Source: Paracoccaceae bacterium (lineage in GTDB: Bacteria; Pseudomonadota; Alphaproteobacteria; Rhodobacterales; Rhodobacteraceae). Taken from it: 16,939 nt of DNA. Position numbers and translations under genes: made by a program. The stretch lies in contig SLPP01000357.1 in the NCBI GenBank assembly GCA_007131945.1, forward strand, positions 1 through 16,939. The letters are read 5' to 3'. The notes below the pieces were generated by a model. The model searched no databases and was not told the origin of the DNA. It worked only from the letters and a program-made list of their open reading frames with translations. Of this stretch, positions 9,779 through 16,939 are shown piece after piece. Positions within the stretch are counted from its first letter, which is position 1. Each line of letters begins with the position of its first letter.

Positions 9779-9812
9779 TGGCGGCACCGGTCGGCCGGCC
9801 CGGCAACGGGGC

Positions 9813-9840
9813 GTCGCCGGCACCAGAGGGTGTCGGCGGC
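9813..9840. terminator. Hairpin between convergent pccR and lexA
   Basis: A stem of about 12 bp (9813-9824 with 9829-9840, with G-U pairs) and an AGAG loop lies midway in the 84-bp gap between the convergent pccR and lexA stops. It may end transcription from both sides. There is no T-run on either side, so an intrinsic terminator is not certain. Confidence 0.45.
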
Positions 9841-9862
9841 GCCGCGATGCGGGCGCAACCGG

Positions 9863-10555
9863 TCAGTAGCTGCGGATCAGACCGACCAGGCGGCCCTGCA
9901 CCTCGACCTGGTCGTCGCGCAGGATGCGCGTCTCGTAGGCGGGATTGGCGGCTTCGAGCGCGATCATGCCGCGCATCCGCCGGAAACGCTTGAGCGTCGC
10001 CTCCTGCCCGTCGACCAGCGCCACGACGATGTCGCCGTTCTCGGCCGTCGACTGCTCGCGGATCACCACGATGTCGCCGTCGTTGATCCCCGCCTCGATC
10101 ATCGAATCGCCGCGCACCTCGAGCGCGTAGTGCTGGCCCTGGCCCGAGAGCATCGAACCCGGCACCGAGACATGGTGCGAGACTTCCGAGATCGCCTCGA
10201 TCGGCGTGCCGGCGGCAATCCGGCCCATAACCGGCAGCTCCAGCGCATGCGTGGGCGAGACCGGCATCGCCGCGCGCGGGGCGGGCGCCGGGGGCCGCGC
10301 GCCGCCCTCGATCACCCGCGGGGCGAAGCGGCGATCGGCGGTCTCGGGCATCCGGATCACCTCGATCGCGCGGGCGCGGTGCGGCAGGCGGCGGATGAAG
10401 CCGCGTTCCTCCAGCGCCGTGATCAGCCGGTGGATGCCGGATTTCGAGCGCAGCTGCAGCGCCTCCTTCATCTCGTCGAAAGAGGGCGGCACGCCGTCGC
10501 GCTTCATCCGGGCATCGATGAATTCCAGAAGTTCCAGCTGCTTGCGCGTGAGCAT
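9863..10555 (-). CDS. lexA: LexA, SOS-response repressor
   Basis: This is the repressor and self-cleaving peptidase of the SOS DNA-damage response. It has 230 residues. The winged helix-turn-helix is at residues 1-65 ([38 protein letters not shown]). After a proline/alanine-rich linker, the S24 peptidase domain has the cleavage bond Ala115-Gly116 in RIAAGTP, the nucleophile Ser151 in RGDSMIEAG and the general base Lys189 in ATLKRF, so it is complete. The ATG at 10555 gives the family's usual LTRKQ start, with AAGGGG 8 nt upstream; an in-frame start at 10639 would read through the promoter. It follows moeA but has its own promoter with LexA boxes, which implies autoregulation. On RecA activation it would cleave itself and derepress SOS genes. 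Confidence 0.97.
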   Translation of the reverse strand: MLTRKQLELLEFIDARMKRDGVPPSFDEMKEALQLRSKSGIHRLITALEERGFIRRLPHRARAIEVIRMPETADRRFAPRVIEGGARPPAPAPRAAMPVSPTHALELPVMGRIAAGTPIEAISEVSHHVSVPGSMLSGQGQHYALEVRGDSMIEAGINDGDIVVIREQSTAENGDIVVALVDGQEATLKRFRRMRGMIALEAANPAYETRILRDDQVEVQGRLVGLIRSY

Positions 10556-10599
10556 GGATCGCACCCCTTCAAGGCGCCCGGGCGGGGCAGGCCGTAAAC

Positions 10600-10639
10600 G
10601 TTCCGGTAAGGTTCTAGACTTGTTCCGGCAAAAAGTCAA
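10600..10639 (-). promoter_or_regulatory. lexA promoter with three tandem GTTC LexA elements
   Basis: On the minus strand TTGACT (10634-10639) and TAGAAC (10611-10616) are separated by 17 bp, a good sigma-70 promoter. GTTC on the plus strand occurs at 10600-10603, 10611-10614 and 10622-10625, an exact 11-bp period, giving two overlapping copies of the alphaproteobacterial LexA box GTTC-N7-GTTC. They cover the -10 and spacer, as needed for autorepression. The -35 lies just outside the moeA stop. Confidence 0.88.
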
Positions 10640-10642
10640 CCG

Positions 10643-11815
10643 TCACAGGGGAATGTAGCGCACCGGGTGGCCCTCGGGGCGCGCCGGATCGCCGACCGGC
10701 CGGACGAGCAGCGCATCGGCCTCGGCGAGCACCGTCATCAGCGACGAGTCCTGCCGCGCGAAGGGGCGGATCACCCCGCCGGGCTCGAGGCGCGCGCGCA
10801 TGTAATGCGCGCGGGGGCCGTTCGCCGGCACCGGTTCGGCCAGGACGCCCGCGCGCGTCGGCGCCGGCCAGGCGCCGAGGCCGAGCATCGCGCGCAGGGC
10901 CGGCAGCAGGAAGAGATGCGCGCAGACGATCGACGAGACCGGGTTGCCGGGCAGCCCCAGCATCAGCGCATCGAAGAGCCTGCCGGCCATCAGCGGTTTG
11001 CCCGGCCGCATGGCGATGCGCCAGAAGGCGGGCTCGGCGCCCAGTTCGCGGCTGACCGGGGCGACGAGGTCGTGATCGCCGACCGAGGCGCCGCCGGTGG
11101 TCACGATCGCGTCGGCGCCGCGCGCGAGTTCCAGCACCGCGCGCAGATGCGCGGCCTCGTCACGGGCGATCGGCAGAAGGCGGGCCTCGGCGCCCTCGGC
11201 CTCGACCAGCGCCTTGAGCGCGAGGCTGTTCGAGGCGACGATCTGGTCGGGGCGCGGGTTCTCGCCGGGCATGACAAGTTCGTCGCCGGTGGCGATGATC
11301 GCGACGACGGGGCGGCGGCTGACGCGGATCTGCGGCAGGTTCATCGCCGCCAGCAGCGCCAGATCGACCGGCCGCAGCCGCCGCGGCGCCGAGAGCGCAT
11401 CGCCGGCGCGGAAATCGCCGCCGGCGGGGCGGACATGCGCCGCCGGGTCGAGGTCGTCGCCGAGCGTGATCCGGTCGCCGGCGCGTGTCACGTCCTCCTG
11501 GATGACGATGCGCGTCGCGCCCTCGGGGACCGGCGCGCCGGTGAAGATGCGCACCGCCTCGCCGGGGCCCAGGGCGGCGTCGAAGGCATGGCCGGCGCCG
11601 GCCTCGCCGATCACCCGCAAGACCTGCCCCGGTGCCACCGCGCCCGCCACCGCGTAGCCGTCCATCGCCGCGGCGGCGAAGGGCGGCTGGTCGCGCCGGG
11701 CGCGGGCGGGCTCGGCAAGGACCCGGCCGGCGGCCTGGGCAAGCGGCACGGTTTCCGTCCCCAGCGGCCGGCAGAGCGCGAAGACCCGCGCCAGCGCCTC
11801 CTCGACGGCGATCAC
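10643..11815 (-). CDS. moeA: Molybdopterin molybdotransferase MoeA
   Basis: MoeA inserts molybdate into adenylylated molybdopterin, the last general step of molybdenum cofactor synthesis, in the cytoplasm. The 390-residue protein has the N-terminal [15 protein letters not shown] motif at about 42-56, [10 protein letters not shown] at 176-185 in the MogA-like domain, the GGxSxGDHD signature at 241-249, [10 protein letters not shown] at 269-278 and GLPGNPVSS at 287-295, followed by domain IV ending at 390. It starts with GTG at 11815, overlapping the moaC stop in GTGA, a 4-bp overlap that implies translational coupling. It is the third gene of trpC-moaC-moeA. Confidence 0.96.
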   Translation of the reverse strand: MIAVEEALARVFALCRPLGTETVPLAQAAGRVLAEPARARRDQPPFAAAAMDGYAVAGAVAPGQVLRVIGEAGAGHAFDAALGPGEAVRIFTGAPVPEGATRIVIQEDVTRAGDRITLGDDLDPAAHVRPAGGDFRAGDALSAPRRLRPVDLALLAAMNLPQIRVSRRPVVAIIATGDELVMPGENPRPDQIVASNSLALKALVEAEGAEARLLPIARDEAAHLRAVLELARGADAIVTTGGASVGDHDLVAPVSRELGAEPAFWRIAMRPGKPLMAGRLFDALMLGLPGNPVSSIVCAHLFLLPALRAMLGLGAWPAPTRAGVLAEPVPANGPRAHYMRARLEPGGVIRPFARQDSSLMTVLAEADALLVRPVGDPARPEGHPVRYIPL

Positions 11816-12297
11816 GCGCCGCCCCCGCGGGTATAGGTGCCGGACTTGCCGCCCTCCTTGCGCTCGACGGCGATGGCGCCAATCTCCATCGATTTCTCGA
11901 CCGCCTTGAGCATGTCGTAGACGGTGAGCGCGGCGACCGAGACGGCGGTCAGCGCCTCCATCTCGACCCCGGTGCGGCCGGTGGTGCGGACCTCGGCGGT
12001 GATGCGCACGCCGGGCAGGTCGGCATCGGCGCTCAGGTCGACGGCGACATGCGTCAGCGGCAGCGGATGGCAGAGCGGGATCAACTCGGCGCAGCGCTTG
12101 GCGGCCATGATCCCGGCGAGCCGCGCGACGCCGAGGACGTCGCCCTTCTTCGCCGTGCCGGCGGTGACATGGGCGAGCGTCGCGGGCAGCATCCGCACAT
12201 GGCCCGAGGCGACGGCGCTGCGCGCGGTGACATCCTTGCCGCCCACATCGACCATCTGCGCGCGCCCCTCGGCGTCGAAATGGGTCAGCTCGGCCAT
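11812..12297 (-). CDS. moaC: Cyclic pyranopterin monophosphate synthase MoaC
   Basis: MoaC acts after MoaA and converts 3',8-cyclo-7,8-dihydro-GTP into cyclic pyranopterin monophosphate in the first stage of molybdenum cofactor synthesis. The protein has 161 residues, the same as the E. coli enzyme. It shows [16 protein letters not shown] near the N-terminus, the CHPLPLTHV motif at 76-84, [21 protein letters not shown] at 111-131 and [10 protein letters not shown] at the end. The catalytic residues Lys51, Asp128 and Lys131 fall at the same numbers as in E. coli. The start codon is only 3 nt after the trpC stop, so a shared transcript is likely; moeA overlaps its end by 4 bp. Confidence 0.97.
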   Translation of the reverse strand: MAELTHFDAEGRAQMVDVGGKDVTARSAVASGHVRMLPATLAHVTAGTAKKGDVLGVARLAGIMAAKRCAELIPLCHPLPLTHVAVDLSADADLPGVRITAEVRTTGRTGVEMEALTAVSVAALTVYDMLKAVEKSMEIGAIAVERKEGGKSGTYTRGGGA

Positions 12298-12300
12298 CCT

Positions 12301-13110
12301 TCAGGCCCCGTCGGCGGTCAGCGGGTTGGCCAGCAGCGCGCGGGTGGCGCTGGCGACGTCCGCCTGCCGCATCAGACTCTCGCCGATGAGGAAGCAGCGC
12401 GCCCCGTACATCGCCATGTCGGCGAGGTCTTCGGGCGTGTTGAGCCCGCTTTCGCTGACGATGATCCGGTCGTCGGGCACGAGCCGGGCCAGCTTGCGGG
12501 TCGTGTCCAGCGTGACCTCGAAACTCCTCAGATCGCGGTTGTTGATGCCGATGAGCGGCGACTTGAGCCGGGTCGCGCGCTCGAGTTCGGCCGCGTCATG
12601 AACCTCGATCAGCACGTCCATGCCCCAGGCGATGGCCGCGGCTTCCAGCTCGGCCGCCTGGGCGTCGTCGACCGCTGCCATGATGATCAGGATGCAGTCG
12701 GCGCCGAGCGCGCGCGACTGCACGACCTGCCAGGGGTCGTGCAGGAAATCCTTGCGCAGGACCGGCAGATCGACCGCGGCGCGCGCCGCGACCAGATGCG
12801 CGTCGGCGCCCTGGAAGCTCGGCCCGTCGGTCAGCACGGAAAGGCAGGTGGCGCCCCCCTCGGCATAGGCGCGGGCAAGCGTCGCGGGGTCGAAATCGGC
12901 GCGGATCAGGCCCTTCGAGGGGCTCGCCTTCTTGATCTCGGCGATCAGCCCGTAGCCGGTGACCGCGTCGTGATGCAGCGCCTCGCGAAAGCCGCGCGGC
13001 GGGCTCGCGGCGCGCGCCCGCGCCTCCATCGCCTCGAGCGGCTCCGCGGCCTTGCCGGCGGCGACCTCCTCGCGCTTGTAGGCGGTGATCTTGTCGAGAA
13101 TTGTGGACAT
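12301..13110 (-). CDS. trpC: Indole-3-glycerol phosphate synthase
   Basis: TrpC closes the indole ring of tryptophan by decarboxylating and cyclising carboxyphenylaminodeoxyribulose phosphate. It is a 269-residue TIM barrel. The active-site residues are all visible and match the Sulfolobus enzyme: Glu58 and Lys60 in [11 protein letters not shown], Lys120 in LRKDF, Glu169 in LIEVHD, Asn190 in GINNRDL and Ser221 in SESGL. The ATG at 13110 is chosen because AGGAGG lies 5 nt upstream; an ATG at 13143 has no such site. It appears to head the trpC-moaC-moeA unit. In related genomes trpG and trpD usually lie just upstream, but here the next gene is the PhoX-type gene. Confidence 0.97.
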   Translation of the reverse strand: MSTILDKITAYKREEVAAGKAAEPLEAMEARARAASPPRGFREALHHDAVTGYGLIAEIKKASPSKGLIRADFDPATLARAYAEGGATCLSVLTDGPSFQGADAHLVAARAAVDLPVLRKDFLHDPWQVVQSRALGADCILIIMAAVDDAQAAELEAAAIAWGMDVLIEVHDAAELERATRLKSPLIGINNRDLRSFEVTLDTTRKLARLVPDDRIIVSESGLNTPEDLADMAMYGARCFLIGESLMRQADVASATRALLANPLTADGA

Positions 13111-13172
13111 CGGCGCCTCCTGCGCCTGTGCTAGCGCGTGCATTGGGCGAAGGGAAGCCCGCGCAACGCAAA

Positions 13173-13198
13173 GACGCCCCGCCCGGGGGCGAGGCGTC
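13173..13198 (-). terminator. Hairpin terminator after the PhoX-type gene
   Basis: A GC-rich inverted repeat spans 13173-13198 (GACGCCCCGCC with its partner, one G-U pair on the minus strand) and has a very short loop. On the minus strand it follows the PhoX-type stop by about 20 bp and is followed by TTTGCG. It separates this gene from trpC. Confidence 0.65.
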
Positions 13199-13218
13199 GC
13201 GGGTGGGACAGCCGCGGA

Positions 13219-15285
13219 TCAGGCGCCGATGATCCCCTGATCCTCGCGCACGATGACCAGGTTCGACGAGCGCGGCACGGACGAGCCGCCGTCGGGCCAG
13301 TTCGAGCTGAAGTTTCCGGCGGCGTAATCCTCGGGCGAGGTGGTCGCGCCGGGATGCTGGACGCCGACGAACATCGTCGCCTGGTCGGGCGTGGTGACGA
13401 CGCCGGTGATCTCCTGCCCGACGGGGCCGGTCAGGAAACGCCGGATCTCGGCCGTCGAGGGATCGGCGCAGAGCATCGCGTTCGAGCCCATCGGTTCGAC
13501 ATCGCCGCGATACTGCGCGCTCTCGCCGATATCGGTCTGGATCCAGAGCCGGCCGCCCGCATCGAACCAGAGCCCGTCGGGGCAGGCGAAGATGTTGTCC
13601 TCGTTCAGCGCGGCGCCGGTGAAGGTGCGGCTCGTGGCCAGGTCGCCGGCGATCACGAAGAGATCCCAGGAGAAGCTGGTCGCCGCGGGGTCGTCGCGCA
13701 TCTCGCGCCAGCGGATGATCTGGCCGAACTGGTTCTGCGCCCGCGGGTTGGCGGGATCAACCTGGGCCTCGGTGCGCCGTGTGTTGTTGGTCAGCGTGAA
13801 ATAGACCTCGCCGGTATGCGGATCGACCGCGCCCCATTCCGGCCGGTCCATCTTGGTGGCGCCGGCGGTGTCGGCGGCGAGGCGGGTGTTGACCAGGATG
13901 TCGGCGAGGTTCTCGAACCCGTTCTGCGGCGTGAGGCCGTTGCGCCCCGGCGCCAATGCCAGCCATTCGCCCGAGCCGTCGGCGTTGAACCGCGCGACGT
14001 AGAGCGTGCCGGAATCGAGGATCGACCCATCGGTCTCGCCCGGGACATAGAGGCCGTCGGAAACGAACTTGTAGATGTATTCGAAGCGCGCATCGTCGCC
14101 GGCATAGGCGACGACGGGGCGGCCGGGCTCGACCTTGCCGAAGACCACACCCTCATGCGCGAAGCGGCCCAGATGGGTGCGTTTCACCGGGACCGATTCG
14201 GGATCCCAGGGATTGATCTCGACCACCCAGCCGAAGCCGTTGGGCTCGTTGCGGTAGTCCTCGGTCGCATCGGCGCCCTTCTCGGTCGCGTCGAAGCGGA
14301 CGTATTCGTCGGCGCCCGAGGCGGCGAGTTCCCAGCCATAGCGCGAGCGGTCGATGCGCACGCCGTAGCGGGCATGCTCGCGCGGCAGGTCGGGCTTCTG
14401 GTCGTATTGCGTCTTGTTGGCGAAATAGCCGGCCCAGTTCTCCTCGCAGGTCAGGTAGGTGTTCCAGGGGGTGACGCCGTGGGCGCAGTTGTTGAACGTG
14501 CCGCGGGTCATGGTGCCGTCGGGCGAGTACTTGGTGCGCAGCTTGTGGTAGCCGCGCACCGGGCCGCCGATCTCCATCGGCGTCAGCGCGGTGATGCGAC
14601 GGTTGCGCGGATCGGGCACGATTGCCCAGCTGCCGAATTCCTGCTCGGCGATGCGCACGACCGAGACGCCGTGGGCGTTCATTTCCTTCAGAACGTGGTC
14701 ATCGGGGCGAGTGCCGTCGGCATCGACCATCACCTCGCCGTCGCGCAGGGCATTGCCGGCATAGGCCGCGGCATGCAGGAAGCGCGGATCGACATATTCG
14801 TGGTTGAGGCAGTGGATGCCGTCGGCGGACGAGCCATGATAGGGATCCTCGCCCTCGATCGGGAAGAAGTGCTGGCCGTCGTGGTGCTGGCCGATCTGGT
14901 GGGCCTGGTCCTCGCCGGTATTGTCGAGGCTGAATTCGGGCATGTGGCCGCTGATCGGGTCGCCCCATTTCAGGACGGTGGTCACGCGGTAGCCTTCGGG
15001 GACGGTGACGGTGTCCTCGGTGCTGACCGGGACCGGCGTGAAGCCCATCAGCGCCGAGGTCGAGGTCGTCGTCGCCATTGCCGCGCGGCCGGTCATGCCG
15101 GCGCCGATCATGCCGCCGATGAAGGCGGCGAGCCCACCGATCATCACGTCGCGGCGCGAGGCGTAGCGGGTCTCGGCAACCTCGTAGAAGGTCGGATTGG
15201 CCGAGCTGTTGCAGGGCGCTTCGTCGCCGTGTTCGAAACCCGGGGTCTCGGTGTGGTCGGGATAGTCGTGTTCGTAGTCCTTCAT
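13219..15285 (-). CDS. PhoX/DUF839 family protein, Tat-exported
   Basis: This is a 688-residue periplasmic protein of the PhoX family (DUF839), whose studied members are calcium- and iron-dependent alkaline phosphatases releasing phosphate from organic esters. Residues 41-70 hold a Tat signal: SRRDVMIGGL with Arg44 and Arg45, followed by a small-residue hydrophobic segment; the long N-terminal n-region is typical of the family. Family motifs include CLNHEY at 159-164, a CAHGVTPW motif at 267-274, TCEENW at 279-284, EPNGFGWVVEINP and HLGRFAHEG. GGAG lies 7 nt before the ATG. The gene is flanked by dut and trpC with hairpins on both sides, so it is probably transcribed alone, perhaps under phosphate control. 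Some DUF839 members have no shown phosphatase activity, so the name phoX is not assigned firmly. Confidence 0.88.
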   Translation of the reverse strand: MKDYEHDYPDHTETPGFEHGDEAPCNSSANPTFYEVAETRYASRRDVMIGGLAAFIGGMIGAGMTGRAAMATTTSTSALMGFTPVPVSTEDTVTVPEGYRVTTVLKWGDPISGHMPEFSLDNTGEDQAHQIGQHHDGQHFFPIEGEDPYHGSSADGIHCLNHEYVDPRFLHAAAYAGNALRDGEVMVDADGTRPDDHVLKEMNAHGVSVVRIAEQEFGSWAIVPDPRNRRITALTPMEIGGPVRGYHKLRTKYSPDGTMTRGTFNNCAHGVTPWNTYLTCEENWAGYFANKTQYDQKPDLPREHARYGVRIDRSRYGWELAASGADEYVRFDATEKGADATEDYRNEPNGFGWVVEINPWDPESVPVKRTHLGRFAHEGVVFGKVEPGRPVVAYAGDDARFEYIYKFVSDGLYVPGETDGSILDSGTLYVARFNADGSGEWLALAPGRNGLTPQNGFENLADILVNTRLAADTAGATKMDRPEWGAVDPHTGEVYFTLTNNTRRTEAQVDPANPRAQNQFGQIIRWREMRDDPAATSFSWDLFVIAGDLATSRTFTGAALNEDNIFACPDGLWFDAGGRLWIQTDIGESAQYRGDVEPMGSNAMLCADPSTAEIRRFLTGPVGQEITGVVTTPDQATMFVGVQHPGATTSPEDYAAGNFSSNWPDGGSSVPRSSNLVIVREDQGIIGA

Positions 15286-15442
15286 CTCCGCGCTCCGTTG
15301 GCTGCGTCAATCGTTCGATCCGCCCGCGGGATCGATTCCGGCGGGCGGTCGGACCTTGGCCCAGCCGTTTGAAGGCGGGACGACGGTTGTGTAACGCGAA
15401 GGTAAATTCAGCCCCTGCGTGTGGGGTCGGCCCTGTCGCCGA
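15286..15442 (-). promoter_or_regulatory. Leader of the PhoX-type gene
   Basis: This 157-bp gap between dut and the PhoX-type gene contains an inverted repeat CCGCCCGC/GCGGGCGG (15320-15327 and 15341-15348) with a 13-nt loop, and GTAA at 15391-15394 and 15402-15405 with an exact 11-bp period. The 11-bp direct repeat has the geometry of a PhoB box but the letters do not match the CTGTCAT consensus well. GGAG of the downstream gene is at 15293-15296. Confidence 0.35.
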
Positions 15443-15892
15443 TCAGTCGAGCCCGGTCGAGCCGAAGCCGCCGGCGCCGCGGGTCGTCGCGGACAGGGTC
15501 TCGGCCTCGACGACCGGCAGGCGGCGGATGTCGGCGATCACCGCCTGCGCGATCCGGTCGCCGTGACGGATGGTGAAGCCCTCGCGGCCCAGATACATCA
15601 GCCCGACCATGACCTCGCCGCGATAATCGGCATCGACGGTGCCGGGGCTGTTGGGCAGGATGAGCCCGTGTTTCAGCGCCAGGCCCGAGCGCGGGCGGAT
15701 CTGCATCTCGGTTCCCGGCGGCAGCTCGACGCAGAACCCGGTCGGGATCAGCTGCAGATCGCCATGCGCGAAAAGGACCGGCCCGCCGGGCAGGAAGGCG
15801 CGCAGGTCCATCCCCGCCGCGCCCTCGGTCGCATAGGCCGGCAGCGGCAGGTCCGCGTTTCCCGCCACCCGCTTGAACCTGACCTCGGCCAT
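15443..15892 (-). CDS. dut: dUTPase
   Basis: Deoxyuridine triphosphatase hydrolyses dUTP to dUMP and pyrophosphate, keeping uracil out of DNA and supplying dUMP for thymidylate. The 149-residue protein is the usual trimeric type and all five motifs are present: AAGMDLRAF at 26-33, PRSGLALKHG at 67-76, GTVDADYRGE at 84-93 with the catalytic Asp87, RIAQAVI at 113-119 and the C-terminal RGAGGFGSTG at 138-147 with Phe143 for stacking on the base. The ATG at 15892 has GGAGG 5 nt upstream; a start at 15928 would lack the usual AEVRFKR beginning. It lies 65 bp after mlaC on the same strand, so it may share a transcript. Confidence 0.97.
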   Translation of the reverse strand: MAEVRFKRVAGNADLPLPAYATEGAAGMDLRAFLPGGPVLFAHGDLQLIPTGFCVELPPGTEMQIRPRSGLALKHGLILPNSPGTVDADYRGEVMVGLMYLGREGFTIRHGDRIAQAVIADIRRLPVVEAETLSATTRGAGGFGSTGLD

Positions 15893-15957
15893 CGACGCCT
15901 CCCGTCCTTCAAGCGGGCAGAGCCGCACGGACCGGCCGGGTTGTCAAGCATTCGCGC

Positions 15958-16566
15958 TCAGCCGGCGCGGCGCAGATCGCCGATCATCGCGTCGAGATTG
16001 CCGCGCCGGCGTTCGAGCATCGCGCCGATCTCCTGCCGCTCGACCGCGAGCAGGTTCACCCCCTCGATGATCAGGTTGAAGAAGAGGTTGCGCCCCGACC
16101 GGTCCGAGACGTGCCAGCGAACCTCGAAGGGCGGCTCGCCGCGCAGCGTCATGGTCGAGACCACTTCCCAGTAGCTCTGGATTTGCCGCGCGCCGGTGAT
16201 CCGCACGCTCGCGCCGATGAAGCGCCGGAACTGGCGGCCGTACTTGCGCGCCATGTAGCCGCGGAACGCCTCGGTGAAGGCGGCAAGCTGCGCCGGGCTG
16301 GCTCTGCGCGCCGGCGGGCCGAGGACCGAGCGGGCGATCGTCGGCACGTCGCCGTAACGCGCAAACAGCGCCTCGAAATCGCGGATCATCGCCGCTTCCG
16401 GGTGGCCGGAATTGATGATCCGGTGCACCTCGTCCATCACCTGCGTGATCAGGTTCCGGGCCTGGACCTGCGTCAGCGTCGCGCCCGTGGCCGGGCTCAG
16501 CGCCGCCACGGCCAGCGCCGCCGAGGCAAGCAGCAGGCGGCGGCGGTCAATCGAAGGGATCGGCAT
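15958..16566 (-). CDS. mlaC: MlaC/Ttg2D-type periplasmic phospholipid carrier
   Basis: MlaC carries phospholipids across the periplasm between the outer-membrane MlaA complex and the inner-membrane MlaFEDB transporter. The 202-residue protein begins with a signal peptide, DRRRLLLASAALAVAALSPATG; the twin arginines before the hydrophobic core are Tat-like. The mature part has MlaC-type features: FEALFARYGDVPTIARSVLG, FTEAFRGYMARKYGRQF, and VRWHVSDRSGRNLFFNLIIEGVNLL near the C-terminus, where the family has its GvRvvDviveGvSL motif. The start at 16566 lies inside the mlaA coding end, a 20-bp overlap, so translation is probably coupled. A longer frame upstream would read through mlaA. Cellular role is inferred from the family and from the adjacent mlaA. 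Confidence 0.9.
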   Translation of the reverse strand: MPIPSIDRRRLLLASAALAVAALSPATGATLTQVQARNLITQVMDEVHRIINSGHPEAAMIRDFEALFARYGDVPTIARSVLGPPARRASPAQLAAFTEAFRGYMARKYGRQFRRFIGASVRITGARQIQSYWEVVSTMTLRGEPPFEVRWHVSDRSGRNLFFNLIIEGVNLLAVERQEIGAMLERRRGNLDAMIGDLRRAG

Positions 16567-16939
16567 AGGGGTCAATGAACTCGTCCTCGGTCGTCTCGCC
16601 CAGAAAATGGCGGCGGTTCTGCAGGTAGACAAGGCGTGCCGCGGCATAGGGGTCGGCGCTGCGCATCACGGTTGCGTCGAGAATGTCGCCGAACTCGATC
16701 CGGTCGGCCACCCGCCCGGCCTGGCGCAGCGCGAAGGCGGCGAGCCGCTCGTCGGAACCGAAGACCATGTTCAGCGGATCGAGAAAGAGATCGACCACCA
16801 TCCCCGCCGCGTCGCGCTCGGTCGCGGGGCCGAGGATCGGCAGCACCTTGTAGGCGCCCTCGTTCACCCCCCAGACATGCAGCGTCGCGCCGAAATCGTT
16901 GGGCCGCCCGGTCAGGCCCATCGCGCCGGCCGGGTCGAA
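16547..16939 (-). CDS. mlaA: MlaA/VacJ family outer-membrane lipoprotein, C-terminal part
   Basis: MlaA sits in the outer membrane and removes mislocalised phospholipids from its outer leaflet, handing them to MlaC. Only the last 130 residues are in the window; the frame is open at the right edge and the signal peptide and lipobox are outside. Visible family features are FDPAGAMGL at the edge, then RPNDFGATLHVWGVNEGAYKVLPILGPATERDAAG, LFLDPLN, and a charged tail ending EDEFIDPYADPFD. These match the conserved MlaA core with DFGxTLxxWG and GPYxxLPxxGPST. The stop lies 20 bp inside mlaC, so the two are co-translated. The MlaFEDB transporter genes are not in the window. Confidence 0.93.
   Translation of the reverse strand, partial: FDPAGAMGLTGRPNDFGATLHVWGVNEGAYKVLPILGPATERDAAGMVVDLFLDPLNMVFGSDERLAAFALRQAGRVADRIEFGDILDATVMRSADPYAAARLVYLQNRRHFLGETTEDEFIDPYADPFD

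Noticed and set aside
10556..10639. N-terminal extension of LexA from an ATG at 10639
   Set aside because: The extension would read through the promoter and LexA boxes and lacks family similarity; the start at 10555 gives the usual LTRKQ beginning.
10643..11836. Plus-strand open frame opposite moeA
   Set aside because: It is a shadow of moeA, whose motifs and translational coupling to moaC are clear.
13138..15372. Plus-strand open frame of over 700 codons opposite the PhoX-type gene
   Set aside because: The minus strand has a full Tat-exported DUF839 protein; the plus-strand translation is repetitive and rich in Ala, Gly, Arg and Val with no motif.

Overview
The window looks like chromosomal DNA of an alphaproteobacterium of the Rhodobacterales (Rhodobacteraceae/Paracoccaceae type). 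The evidence is the high G+C content, the gene families, alphaproteobacterial GTTC-N7-GTTC LexA boxes, and a propionyl-CoA carboxylase cluster with a PccR/ScfR regulator as described in Rhodobacter sphaeroides. It is mostly coding. No stretch over 300 bases lacks a gene; the largest gaps are about 209 bp (6857-7065) and 193 bp (4709-4901). I see no tRNA, rRNA, CRISPR array, insertion sequence or phage gene.

Positions 1-9778 are a propionyl-CoA assimilation locus. On the minus strand, in order of transcription, are pccB (carboxyltransferase beta subunit), a small membrane protein overlapping it by 4 bp, a 43-aa lipoprotein, an unassigned 126-aa protein, a 68-aa glycine-rich lipoprotein, a strong hairpin terminator, pccA (biotin carboxylase/biotin carrier alpha subunit), and methylmalonyl-CoA mutase, which runs off the left edge. 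A secreted DUF4174-type protein lies on the plus strand between pccA and the mutase gene. Divergent from pccB are a Bcr/CflA-type MFS exporter and a 469-aa ScfR-family regulator (PccR). TTTGC/GCAAA elements occur in both the pccB-MFS intergenic region and the promoter of the regulator. Together PccA/PccB and the mutase convert propionyl-CoA to succinyl-CoA (the epimerase is not in the window), and PccR would adjust this to acyl-CoA supply.

Positions 9863-13110 hold a compact minus-strand operon, trpC-moaC-moeA (3-nt gap and 4-bp overlap), followed by lexA. lexA has its own recognisable promoter overlapped by three GTTC elements at exact 11-bp spacing. This joins tryptophan synthesis, molybdenum cofactor synthesis and the SOS repressor.

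Positions 13219-16939 are also on the minus strand. They hold a Tat-exported PhoX/DUF839 family protein, dUTPase (dut), an MlaC-type periplasmic phospholipid carrier and the C-terminal part of MlaA (cut by the right edge). mlaA and mlaC overlap by 20 bp.

Most of the window is conserved core metabolism. The points most worth a second look are the unusual arrangement of PccR-like operator elements at pccB, the operator inside the pccR promoter, the 16-bp palindrome before the MFS gene, the triple LexA box, the hairpin placed directly in front of pccA, and the uncharacterised small proteins inside the pcc cluster.
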